The translations under genes and the position numbers were made by a program. Positions 8,481-17,075 of a DNA stretch of 64,000 nucleotides are shown piece by piece. The DNA comes from Methanoculleus marisnigri JR1 (lineage in GTDB: Archaea > Halobacteriota > Methanomicrobia > Methanomicrobiales > Methanoculleaceae). The first letter of the stretch is position 1. The number at the start of each line of letters is the position of its first letter. The DNA lies in NCBI RefSeq assembly GCF_000015825.1, contig NC_009051.1:1978695-2042694 (forward strand). Direction: 5' to 3'. A model generated the notes under the pieces. The model ran no database searches and had not been told where the DNA came from. It was given only the letters and a program-made list of their open reading frames with translations.

Positions 8481-9530
8481 TCAGATGATGAACCGGAACG
8501 CGATCCAGGCGATCATGACCATCAGCGCCGAGTACTTCAGCCCACCGACCACCCGGCCTTCGCCCATGATGCCCGCCGCCAGCCCCGAGAAGAATCCCTG
8601 AATCAGCGCGGAGTGACAGAAGATCCGGTTGTAGAGGAAGAGGTCCACGTTGCCCATGAACGACTGGGCCGAACTCGAGCCCGACGCAGAGACCGCCTCC
8701 CCCGCCTCCGCCATCGTGGTGAGGAAGGTGCCCGAAAGCACCCCGATGACGAAGAGGAAGACGAAGAACGACATCAGGATGATGATCATGTAGATCATCA
8801 TCCCGTTTTTGCGCTCCGTCTTTAAGTTGAAGAACTCGTAAGCATCGTGTGCCGCCGCCCGCAGCACCTCGCTCACGTCACCGCCGGCGGAGCTCGCGTG
8901 GGCGATCAGGTCGACGCTCCGCTCCGCGAGCGGGGTATTCACGGTCTTTCCGAACCGGCGGATGGCCTCCACGAACGGGACACCCCAGGACATCTCGGTG
9001 TCGAGTTTGCGGATGTGCGGTGTGAGCGCCCCGTATTCGCCCTCCGAGACGATATGAATGGCATGCGGGAGCGTCATACCTGAATCGTTCATCCCGGCCA
9101 CGTCCCGGAAAAAGTTCGGAAGGGACGCCTCGACGCTCGATACGCGCCACGCCTCCTTGAAATCGAGAAGGCCAAGCGGCACGATGGCAATGAGGAGCGC
9201 GAAGACGAAGACGTCGTCGATCATCGTCGTCGTGAAGAGGGCGCCGATGCCGTAGGACGTCACCATGCTCACGAACCCGCCGATAAAGAGGAGCAGCGCA
9301 ACCGGGACGGATACGAAGAGGACGGTGTAGGGCTCCTCCATCATCACCCTGAACGGGTGTTTGAGGAACCGGTAAAACCCTTCCTGGTACTTCTGCCAGT
9401 TCTCAATCCTGCCGAAGATCTCCTGGTCCTGCTCCACGAACCGGTCGGCATCCGGAGTATCCTCCGGGATCCTCTCCTGATCCGAAGGTCTCCTGTTCAA
9501 GAAATCATTGAAAAGATCTTTAAATCCCAT
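8481..9530 (-). CDS. TadC/GspF-type membrane platform protein (second)
   Basis: A 349-residue integral membrane protein of the type II secretion F family, the inner-membrane platform on which the secretion ATPase works. After a charged N-terminal segment it has paired membrane helices near residue 75 (VLFVSVPVALLLFIGGF) and further segments near 125, 250 and the C-terminus. The cytoplasmic helical bundle contains FFRDVAGMNDSGMTLPHAI, matching the glycine-rich GspF/TadC motif. The start has a strong GGAGGTGTGAT immediately upstream, overlapping the stop of the previous gene. Last gene of the four-gene minus-strand cluster; pairs with the TadB-like protein encoded just upstream. Confidence 0.85.
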   Translation of the reverse strand: MGFKDLFNDFLNRRPSDQERIPEDTPDADRFVEQDQEIFGRIENWQKYQEGFYRFLKHPFRVMMEEPYTVLFVSVPVALLLFIGGFVSMVTSYGIGALFTTTMIDDVFVFALLIAIVPLGLLDFKEAWRVSSVEASLPNFFRDVAGMNDSGMTLPHAIHIVSEGEYGALTPHIRKLDTEMSWGVPFVEAIRRFGKTVNTPLAERSVDLIAHASSAGGDVSEVLRAAAHDAYEFFNLKTERKNGMMIYMIIILMSFFVFLFVIGVLSGTFLTTMAEAGEAVSASGSSSAQSFMGNVDLFLYNRIFCHSALIQGFFSGLAAGIMGEGRVVGGLKYSALMVMIAWIAFRFII

Positions 9531-9531
9531 A

Positions 9532-10455
9532 TCACACCTCCGGAGTCATGGAACTGATCAGGACGACGAACATCATGCTCCCGAACGGCACAATCATGTA
9601 GATGATGACGTAGAGGAAGAACGGATCCGAGTCGCCCGAGAGGATCGTCATCACCGACTGCAGGATGATCAGAAAGAGCATGCCGGCGACCATCGCGGTG
9701 ACGTAGGACTCCGCGATCAGCCCGAGCGTCTCTAAAAACGACTTCTGCTGCTGGTTGTTCTCGAGCGTGTACTGGTGAGCCTTGTTGCGGAAGTACTCCG
9801 TGAGGTTGCTCCCGCTGGAGATGCTCGCAACGGCTCCCTGCAGGAACTCCCGCATCCGTTCGCTCGGCGTCGCCTGCGAGACCGTCCGCAGGGCATCGAG
9901 AAGATCCTTCCCGAAGAAATCGGTTTCCCGGGAGATGTAGCGCGCTTCGACGGCGCTTTCCCCGTATATCGTGCTCTGGCCGAGCAGCCGGAAGACCTCG
10001 TCGGGGGTGATCCCGGCCGAAGACATGGCGGTGACGTAGTTAATGGCATACGGGAGGGTGGCATCGATATTCCGGCGACGTTCTCCTGCCTTTATACCCG
10101 GATAGAGGAGGTAGATCAGGTAGGTTATCCCCCCGAACACCAGGAGAGAAATGACCGTGATGGCAACGGTGCCGAGCAGCATCTTGTAGTCGTTCAACGC
10201 ATACAGGACTTCCGGAACCGCTCCGCGATAGACGATCATATCGGGAATCCGCAGGAGGTAGGCCAGGAGCCCGAGGAGCGCGGCGGCGGCCAGCCCCACG
10301 GCGACCGAGGAAACGTAAGCGGTCGCAAGATACGCCTCGAACGGCGTATTCATCCGGGCTCCCATCAGGTCGTTTCGGAGGCTGATGTAGTCTCCCCGCT
10401 TCTTTTTCAGGCCGTGCCCGATCAGGTTGAAGCAGAACCGCTCGTAACTGTTCAT
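9532..10455 (-). CDS. TadB/GspF-type membrane platform protein (first)
   Basis: A 307-residue membrane protein of the type II secretion F family. It starts MNSYERFCFNLIGHGLKKKRGDY and contains a cytoplasmic segment with AINYVTAMSSAGITPDEVF, the GspF-type motif, flanked by membrane segments near residues 50-75, 105-130 and at the C-terminus (two helices). The ATG at 10455 overlaps the stop of the ATPase gene (ATGA), so ATPase and platform are translationally coupled. Together with the next gene it would form the heteromeric platform of a Tad-like or archaeal type IV pilus machine. Substrate pilins are not encoded alongside. Confidence 0.85.
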   Translation of the reverse strand: MNSYERFCFNLIGHGLKKKRGDYISLRNDLMGARMNTPFEAYLATAYVSSVAVGLAAAALLGLLAYLLRIPDMIVYRGAVPEVLYALNDYKMLLGTVAITVISLLVFGGITYLIYLLYPGIKAGERRRNIDATLPYAINYVTAMSSAGITPDEVFRLLGQSTIYGESAVEARYISRETDFFGKDLLDALRTVSQATPSERMREFLQGAVASISSGSNLTEYFRNKAHQYTLENNQQQKSFLETLGLIAESYVTAMVAGMLFLIILQSVMTILSGDSDPFFLYVIIYMIVPFGSMMFVVLISSMTPEV

Positions 10456-12941
10456 GCGGAACCACCCTCCCCGTAGAGGTCGGCACGCACCCGCTGAACG
10501 ACCGTCTCCGGATCGCGGAAGTAGGAGACCAGGATCTTGCTCACGTCCTTGAAATGGCGAATCTTCTTGATACGCATCCATTCAAGGACTTCCTGCCGGC
10601 GTTTCAGCTCTTCACGCATCCGCTCCTCGCTCCAGCCCCGGTCTTCCATGATCTGTTCGAGGATGTAGGATTTGCCGGAATACCGGATCTCGTCGGTTGC
10701 CGGATGCCACCGGAAGACCTCGTTCGTGATCAGTTCGTTCGTCCGGGGATCGATATCCAGGATCTCGATGAGCTGCTTGTTCCGCCGGATCCGCTGACCG
10801 CCTATACGGGCCTGCACCTGGATGGACATCAGGTTCAGTGCAGAGAGCATGTTCCTCGGCACGTCTATCGGCGGGTTCTCCAGACGGTGGACGGCGCTTG
10901 CCACCGAGTCGGCGTGCATCGTCGCGTAGGTGACGTGACCGGTGCTCATCGCCTGGAAGAGGGTCAGGGCCTCCTTGCCACGGACCTCACCGACCAGGAT
11001 GTACTCCGGACGCTGCCGGAGCGCAGCACGCAGGAGTTCGTACATATCGATCTCGCCGCGCCCGTCCTGCGAGAACGAGTCCCGGGTGATGCTCGGGATC
11101 CAGTTCGGGTGAGGCAGTTTCAGTTCCCGGGTATCCTCGAGGGTGACAATCTTTGCCAGCGGCGGGATGAAGAGCGATACGGCGTTCAGGGTCGTCGTCT
11201 TTCCGGACGCCGTCCCGCCGGCAAAGATGCAGGACTTGGCGTTCTCGACCGCGAGCCAGATGAAGGCGATCCCAAGCGGCGAGAAGGTGTGCCACTCGAT
11301 AAGATCTGTCGGCGTGATCGGCTCCTCCCGGAACTTACGGATCGTGAACGTCGAACCGTGAGCGGTCACTTCCGCCCCGAGCGTCATCTGGATACGCGAT
11401 CCGTCGCTCATCGTGGCATCCAGCATCGGCTCGGCGATCGAGATGTATTTCCCGGCCCGCTGCGCAAGTTTCGTGACGAACGAGTCGAGACTCACGGCGT
11501 CGTGATAGACGAGGCTCGTCTTCATCGATTCGTAGGTCGTGTGATAGACGAATATGGCACTGTCCACGCCGTCGCAGGAGATATCCTCGATGTACTTGTC
11601 GTGCATCACCGGGTCGATCAGCCCGTCGCCGAGGAACTCCTTCTCAACGTGATAGAGAATCTTCTCCCGCCCGAGAGGCTCGAGGCGGATTCCGTAGTCG
11701 GCGATGATCATGTTCGCCGCTTCGCGGAGCGCTGTCCTCGCTTCGTCACGGGTGAGGTCACGGGAAGTAATGTTGAGCGTCTCAAAGAGCCGCTCTTTGA
11801 TCTCCGAAAAGAGTTGCTCCTCCCCGGGCGTGAGCACGGGCTCGATGACGTTATAGGTGTACTCGTGCGTCGTGCTGTCGTAGGTCACCCGGACATAGGC
11901 ATACGGTTCGTTCACCGGGTAGAGCTCGATCTCCTCCACCCCCGGTGACGGTCGCATCGTGAGCTCGACGAGCTGACCGTGGAACGCAGGGTTGTACTCC
12001 TCGACCACGGCGCCGACTTTCGGCACCTGGATCTTTTTGAGGAATCCGAACCGGGGCTGCGGAACTTCTTCGGCGGGGGTCACCACCTGTGCGGCAGCCG
12101 CAGCAAGTGAAGTGGAGGAGAGGGACTGGGAGAAGATATCGTCGAACTCCGACACGACCCTGGCATTGTCGACGAAATCAAAATGGTGCTCATTGCGGTT
12201 GATGCTCAGTTCATCGATCGTGAACGTCGCGCTCTTCGGGAGGATCAGATCCGCCAGGTTCCCGAGCTCCTCTACCGTTACCACGCCGTCGGATAGATCT
12301 CCTCCGATTCCGGGATCATCGACGTCTCCCACAACGCGGGGTTTCGGTTTGGGGGTGCCGGATTCATCACCCTCACTCCACCCTTTCACCCGATCGAGGA
12401 TTCCCGCAGGGGTATGGTTCCCGGGGGAAGAAGCCGGCACATCCTGCTCCGCCCCGAAATCCTCAACCGCCGCCGGCGGATCGCCCGGCATCTTCGGCTC
12501 CGCATGGAGATCGTGTGTCTCTACCATCGGGGTGGACACGACCTCTTCGGCGCTGCCCCCCTTGCCCCGACCGATCCGGTCGAGGAGCGCCCTGACCGGA
12601 TCTCTGCTGCCGGCTGCACGCGGTGCGGCGGTGTCGCCCGACCTCGCCACCGTGTCGATGAGCGAACGGATCCCCCCGCTCTTTTGCGGGATCTCCGCGC
12701 TCTTCTGCTCCTGCACTGGCGAAGGCTCCGGCTGCTCGTTCATATCATCGGTAACGGGCTCTGCAACCTCCTCCGGAACCGTCTCTTCCCGCACATCCTC
12801 TTCCGGGGACTGGAACGGCAAACCCATATCGACGCTCTCCGCCGTGGTTTTTCCGTCGCAGGTCTCCTGTTTCCCGGGCTGTGCGAGAAGGCCCCTGACT
12901 GCTGCTATCAATTCACGTTCTTCATCTTCACCTGAACTCAT
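10452..12941 (-). CDS. Type II/IV secretion system ATPase (GspE/TadA/VirB11 class) with long acidic N-terminus
   Basis: An 829-residue assembly ATPase. Residues from about 380 form the archaeal GspE-type core: AGGTASGKTTTLNAV (Walker A, about residue 575), TLEDTRELKLPHPNW (Asp box), PEYILVGEVRG (Walker B, about 650), and a His box with STGHVTYATMHADS. The first roughly 300 residues are acidic, proline-rich and low complexity, far longer than in related ATPases, and are probably disordered. ATG 12941 overlaps the end of the upstream gene by 14 nt; an in-frame TTG at 12962 is less likely. It powers pilus assembly or secretion with the two downstream platform proteins. Confidence 0.9.
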   Translation of the reverse strand: MSSGEDEERELIAAVRGLLAQPGKQETCDGKTTAESVDMGLPFQSPEEDVREETVPEEVAEPVTDDMNEQPEPSPVQEQKSAEIPQKSGGIRSLIDTVARSGDTAAPRAAGSRDPVRALLDRIGRGKGGSAEEVVSTPMVETHDLHAEPKMPGDPPAAVEDFGAEQDVPASSPGNHTPAGILDRVKGWSEGDESGTPKPKPRVVGDVDDPGIGGDLSDGVVTVEELGNLADLILPKSATFTIDELSINRNEHHFDFVDNARVVSEFDDIFSQSLSSTSLAAAAAQVVTPAEEVPQPRFGFLKKIQVPKVGAVVEEYNPAFHGQLVELTMRPSPGVEEIELYPVNEPYAYVRVTYDSTTHEYTYNVIEPVLTPGEEQLFSEIKERLFETLNITSRDLTRDEARTALREAANMIIADYGIRLEPLGREKILYHVEKEFLGDGLIDPVMHDKYIEDISCDGVDSAIFVYHTTYESMKTSLVYHDAVSLDSFVTKLAQRAGKYISIAEPMLDATMSDGSRIQMTLGAEVTAHGSTFTIRKFREEPITPTDLIEWHTFSPLGIAFIWLAVENAKSCIFAGGTASGKTTTLNAVSLFIPPLAKIVTLEDTRELKLPHPNWIPSITRDSFSQDGRGEIDMYELLRAALRQRPEYILVGEVRGKEALTLFQAMSTGHVTYATMHADSVASAVHRLENPPIDVPRNMLSALNLMSIQVQARIGGQRIRRNKQLIEILDIDPRTNELITNEVFRWHPATDEIRYSGKSYILEQIMEDRGWSEERMREELKRRQEVLEWMRIKKIRHFKDVSKILVSYFRDPETVVQRVRADLYGEGGSA

Positions 12942-13566
12942 CCTCTGTGCCCCCAATATCAACGTACGCTTCTACCTGAGGTTCATGGAACTCGATGATG
13001 CACCGTGTCCGCTCTCCGATCCGATCCGAGACCACACACATGTAGCGCCCATTGAGCAGTCGAAAACTGACCTTCCCCCCGGAATCCGTCACATCGCTCG
13101 TCATAACGAGTTTTCCCTTCCGGATCGCGACGTGGGCTCCGGCAAGAGGCGTCCGGCCGTCGCGCACGATCAGGCTGAGCACACCTATCCGCTGCCGGGC
13201 AGGCGTACCGACGGTCGGGATGTCGAGGCAACCGTTCTTCTTCAGGTGGCTTTTTTCAAAGACCCTGCACCGTGAAACCAGCGCGTCGACAATCGGCGGC
13301 GTCACCGGGAAGAGTTCGAACTCTTCCCCCCCGGTCAGGCGCAGGACGGCCGAGTCTCCAAAGAGTGTCCCCATCGTATCGACGAACATGGCACCGTCCG
13401 GTTCGCCTCCGGAGAAAATCAGGAAGAACGTCTGTCCCTTCTCTTTCGAAACCCCTATTCCGGTCGGGGAATGGCTGCTGCTGTAGTGCAGCAACTCGTC
13501 AAGAGTGAAGTGTCCCTCGCTCGTCGACTGTTGAAGGATCTCGTCCATAAGGTCGTTTATGTCCAT
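12928..13566 (-). CDS. Accessory protein of the pilus/secretion operon, unknown function
   Basis: A 212-residue soluble protein that opens the minus-strand secretion operon and overlaps the ATPase gene by 14 nt. Residues 1-110 (DELLHYSSSHSPTGIGVSKE, then FLIFSGGEPDGAMFVDTMG) are mixed alpha/beta without a family I can name. Residues from about 130 (IGVLSLIVRDGRTPLAGAHV, then TDSGGKVSFRLLNGRYMCVV) look like a carboxypeptidase regulatory-like or transthyretin-like beta sandwich. No signal peptide is visible, so it probably acts in the cytoplasm near the ATPase. Its role is inferred only from its position. The upstream region has repeated TATCACAA half-sites. Confidence 0.7.
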   Translation of the reverse strand: MDINDLMDEILQQSTSEGHFTLDELLHYSSSHSPTGIGVSKEKGQTFFLIFSGGEPDGAMFVDTMGTLFGDSAVLRLTGGEEFELFPVTPPIVDALVSRCRVFEKSHLKKNGCLDIPTVGTPARQRIGVLSLIVRDGRTPLAGAHVAIRKGKLVMTSDVTDSGGKVSFRLLNGRYMCVVSDRIGERTRCIIEFHEPQVEAYVDIGGTEDEFR

Positions 13567-13937
13567 GCAGATCTTCAGGTACGATATTTTGTGGTTTTTA
13601 TGCCGGAGAGGGGATTTTTACCCCCTATCACAATATATCACATCAGTATGCTATTATTAATACCTTGTGATAATGGAATCAAGATTCTAACTAATATTCT
13701 TGAGAAAGAGACGTATCCAGAAGTCGGGAGGAGACCGTTTACGCGCAACAGTCCCTGATAGGTTTCCGACCGCGGAGGGAATTGCGGCCGAAGAACCGGA
13801 CGCATGAACCGCTCCGGCCGGCGGCAGGTGGCCGTATGGTGCCGGATCCAGCCGGAAAATGCATCGAAACGGCAGCGATCCTTCACAAAGAAAGATCGCC
13901 AGAAATAAGAGATAACAGGTGAATAAGGTACCCGCCC
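13567..13937. promoter_or_regulatory. Intergenic region with operator-like repeats between secretion operon and prepilin peptidase gene
   Basis: No gene is seen in these 371 bp. Three copies of an 8-bp half-site lie in the AT-rich part: TATCACAA (13626-13633), TATCACAT (13636-13643) and the inverted TTGTGATA (13665-13672). A second inverted repeat TCAAGA/TCTTGA spans 13679-13703. A TATA-like GAATAAGGT lies shortly before the plus-strand start. The half-sites are placed to control the minus-strand secretion operon. Confidence 0.45.
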
Positions 13938-14744
13938 ATGATTCTTCCGCCCGTGGTAACTGTTCCCCTTATGATTGCAGCGGCTGCAGTAGGGATCACA
14001 CTCATATATGCGTCCATCCTGGATGCAAAGGAGCGGCGGGTGCCCCACAAAACCTGGCGTCCCGCACTCGCGATCGCGATCCCGGCGGCCGTCTGGGTAT
14101 ACGGACTGACCATCCTCGCGGACTGGCAGGCGGCGGTGGGGTACCTCGTCCTGGTCGCGGTCTTCTGCGGATTTTTTTACCTCTTCCAGGCCGTAAACCT
14201 CTTCGGGGGGGCGGATGCATACGCGCTCATCATCATAACCGCATGCATCCCGTTCTACCCGCTCGAGCCGTTCTTCGGTGCATCGCCCCTCGGGTTCTTC
14301 CCGTTCAGCGTGCTGACGAACGCCGTGCTCATCAATATCGCGGCACCCGTCGCAATACTCGCGAAGAACATCCTGGAGGGGAACCGGGCCCCGCTGCCCT
14401 GCCTCCTGCTCGGCTTTCCCGTAGACGGAAGATCGATCCAGAACGAATTCGGTTTCGTCATGGAAGATATCGAGGAGGGGGAGGACGGCAGACTGGTGAG
14501 ACGGTTCGTCGGATTTACGGAATCGCTCGGGCGTATCGTGCGGGGGGAGCGGCGGTTATACACAAAAGATCTCAGGCTGCACCCAAAAGACTACCAGAGG
14601 GAGATTGCCCTCTACAGGAAGGCCGGCAGGGTCTGGATATCCTACGGCATTCCATTCATCATACCAATCACTGCGGGTTTTCTGACCGCACTGTTCATGG
14701 GAGATATCCTCTTTGTAATTATGAAGGCAATCGCGGGAATGTGA
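13938..14744 (+). CDS. Prepilin/preflagellin peptidase, A24 family
   Basis: A 268-residue aspartyl membrane protease that cleaves the positively charged leader of type IV pilin-like proteins. The first catalytic aspartate lies in YASILDAKERRVPH near residue 29, the second in the family motif GGADAYAL (a GxxD variant of GxGD) near residue 94. About six membrane segments are visible, with a hydrophilic cytoplasmic insertion at about 155-235 containing FVMEDIEEGEDGRL. It is transcribed away from the secretion ATPase/platform cluster 370 bp upstream, and probably matures the pilins that this machine assembles. Confidence 0.9.
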   Translation: MILPPVVTVPLMIAAAAVGITLIYASILDAKERRVPHKTWRPALAIAIPAAVWVYGLTILADWQAAVGYLVLVAVFCGFFYLFQAVNLFGGADAYALIIITACIPFYPLEPFFGASPLGFFPFSVLTNAVLINIAAPVAILAKNILEGNRAPLPCLLLGFPVDGRSIQNEFGFVMEDIEEGEDGRLVRRFVGFTESLGRIVRGERRLYTKDLRLHPKDYQREIALYRKAGRVWISYGIPFIIPITAGFLTALFMGDILFVIMKAIAGM

Positions 14745-14750
14745 ATAGAT

Positions 14751-15116
14751 ATGGAGATACAGTTCAAGGACGGATTGGTGCCTGTCATCGTGCAGGAAAG
14801 ACGGAATCGTGATGTCCTGATGCTCGCCTATGCAAACGCAGAGGCGCTGGAACTCACCAGGACCACCGGATATGCACACTATTACAGCAGGAGCAGACAG
14901 AAACTCTGGAAGAAAGGAGAGGAGAGCGGACACGTCCAGCGGATCTGCCGCATCCTCGTCGACTGCGACGAGGACGCCATCCTCTACGAGGTGGAGCAGA
15001 CCGGCGCCGCCTGCCATACCGGTCACGCCTCGTGTTTCTACCGGACGGTCGAAGGGGAGGAGATCGCCGGATTGGTCTTCGATCCGGAGAAGGTATACGC
15101 TAATAAGGGTGAATGA
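14751..15116 (+). CDS. hisI: Phosphoribosyl-AMP cyclohydrolase
   Basis: A 121-residue monofunctional HisI that opens the purine ring of phosphoribosyl-AMP in histidine biosynthesis. The protein shows [33 protein letters not shown] and [18 protein letters not shown]; the cysteines of the last motif and an upstream CDED cluster bind catalytic Zn and Mg. No HisE domain is fused. It starts 6 nt after the prepilin peptidase gene, so it is likely read from the same transcript although unrelated in function, and no other his gene is in the window. Confidence 0.95.
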
Positions 15117-15139
15117 CCTCATTACTATGGTGATTTTTT

Positions 15140-17035
15140 ATGAAAATTGTACCCGATACAAGCGTCGTGATAGACGGACGCATAACATCGCTGATAAAAA
15201 CCGGAGAATATAAGGGCGCAACAATAATCATACCGGAAGCCGTCGTCGCCGAGTTGGAGGCCCAGGCAAATCAGGGGCGGGAGATAGGGTTTTCCGGTCT
15301 GAACGAACTCCAGGAACTCTTCCGGATGTCGGGAGAGAACGTCATCCAACTCCGGTTTTCCGGAGAACGCCCGAGCCTCGACCAGGTGAAACTCTCCAGC
15401 GGGGGCGAGATCGATGCCCTGATCCGGAACGTCGCGATCGACCACGATGCACGGTTCATCACGAGCGATCTCGTGCAGGCGGAGGTGGCAAAGGCCAAAG
15501 GTCTCGACGTCACCTACCTGCGGCCGCAGATCGGCGACTTCTCGCCGCTCTCGATCGACCAGTACCTCGATGAGGAGACGATCGCGATAACTCTTAAGGA
15601 GCGGGCTCAGCCGGTGGCAAAGATCGGGAAACTCCGGGATACCCGCCTGGTAACCCTCCGGGATGCGCCGATGACCGAGTACGAGCTCAAGGGCATGGCG
15701 CAGGAACTCCTCGAGCGGGCGAAACGCGACCCGGACGGCTTCATCGAACTCGAGAAGCGGGGGATCACGGTCGTCCAGATCGGGTCGCTCCGGATCTCGA
15801 TTGCCCGGCGGCCGTTCTCGGACGGGATGGAGATCACGGTCGTCCGGCCGCTCGTCGACCTCTCGCTCGACGACTACGACATGGCACCGGAGATCAAGCA
15901 GCGGATCCTCGGGAACCGCCGCGGTGTCTTGATTGCAGGTCCGCCGGGCGCGGGGAAGACCACCCTCGCCCAGAGCCTTGCGACGTTCCTCGCCGACAAC
16001 AACTTCGTCGTGAAGACGATGGAGGCGCCGCGCGACCTGCAGGTGCCCGACCACATCACCCAGTACACGGCGCTCGAGGGCAGCATGGCGAACACCGCCG
16101 AAGCCCTCCTGCTCGTCCGGCCCGACTACGTGATCTTCGACGAGATCCGCAAAAGCGAGGACTTCAACGTCTATGCAGACATGCGCCTCGCCGGGATGGG
16201 CATGGTCGGCGTGGTGCATGCCATGGAGGTGCACGACTGCCTCCGGCGGTTCTGCGACCGCGTGGACTACAGCATCCTGCCGCAGATCATCAACACCGTC
16301 ATCTACGTTGTTCAGGGCGCGATCACGAAGATCTACGACCTCGAGCTGGCGATCAAGGCACCTGAAGGGATGCCCGGCGACGTGCATATCCGCCCGGTGA
16401 TCGTCGTCCGCGACCACGCCCGGCGGGAACCCGAGATCGAGATCTTCCGCTACGAGGGAGAGACCCTGGTGATGCCCCTCGGCCGGAAGAGGAACGCCGC
16501 AGGACCGGCCGCCGCACCGGCGGAGCCGCCGGTCGTCGCGGCACCGGCTGCGGAGCCCGAGGAGAACGTCACCTGGAAGGTTGCCGAGAAAGAGGTCCAG
16601 CGCGAGATCGGGCGGTACACGACCGGCCCGGTCGAGGTCCGGATCATCAGCGATAACAAGGCCGTCGTCTACATCGAGGACAAGGACGTCCCGGCGGCGA
16701 TCGGGAAGGGCGGCAAGAACGTCTCGGCGATCGTGAACAAACTCGGTATCGGGATCGATATCCGGCCAAAAAGCGAACTCGAGGCGCAGAAACCCGTCGA
16801 GGAAGAGATGCAGCTTGTCGGCGGCATCAAGATCCGTCTCGACAAAAAACAGCTGACGATCGTATCCCCCGAGAACAGGGGCAAGATCGTGGACGTCTTC
16901 GCCGGGAAGGAGTATCTCTTCACGGCCACGGTGAACGAGGAGGGGGACATCCTCCTCGCCAAGAACAGCACGATCGCCCAGGAGATGATCAAGCGCTACA
17001 ACGAGGGCGAGACGATCCGGTTAAGACCGGTATGA
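15140..17035 (+). CDS. PINc-domain/KH-domain ATPase (archaeal PilT-like)
   Basis: A 631-residue three-part protein conserved in Euryarchaeota. Residues 1-130 are a PIN/VapC ribonuclease-like domain (VPDTSVVIDGR with the first acidic residue, VVAELEAQ, DARFITSD). Residues 190-460 form a type II/IV secretion-like ATPase with GPPGAGKTT (Walker A, about 267), FDEIRKSEDF (Walker B region) and the His-box-like MGMVGVVHAME. Residues 510-545 are a KH-type RNA-binding motif (AAIGKGGKNVSAIV), followed by a small beta domain. The combination suggests RNA processing or surveillance rather than secretion; its biological role is not established. An alanine/proline linker lies near 455-475. Confidence 0.9.
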   Translation: MKIVPDTSVVIDGRITSLIKTGEYKGATIIIPEAVVAELEAQANQGREIGFSGLNELQELFRMSGENVIQLRFSGERPSLDQVKLSSGGEIDALIRNVAIDHDARFITSDLVQAEVAKAKGLDVTYLRPQIGDFSPLSIDQYLDEETIAITLKERAQPVAKIGKLRDTRLVTLRDAPMTEYELKGMAQELLERAKRDPDGFIELEKRGITVVQIGSLRISIARRPFSDGMEITVVRPLVDLSLDDYDMAPEIKQRILGNRRGVLIAGPPGAGKTTLAQSLATFLADNNFVVKTMEAPRDLQVPDHITQYTALEGSMANTAEALLLVRPDYVIFDEIRKSEDFNVYADMRLAGMGMVGVVHAMEVHDCLRRFCDRVDYSILPQIINTVIYVVQGAITKIYDLELAIKAPEGMPGDVHIRPVIVVRDHARREPEIEIFRYEGETLVMPLGRKRNAAGPAAAPAEPPVVAAPAAEPEENVTWKVAEKEVQREIGRYTTGPVEVRIISDNKAVVYIEDKDVPAAIGKGGKNVSAIVNKLGIGIDIRPKSELEAQKPVEEEMQLVGGIKIRLDKKQLTIVSPENRGKIVDVFAGKEYLFTATVNEEGDILLAKNSTIAQEMIKRYNEGETIRLRPV

Positions 17036-17075
17036 TACAGGCCGAACATGAGGAACCAGAATCTGGAGGCTTAGA

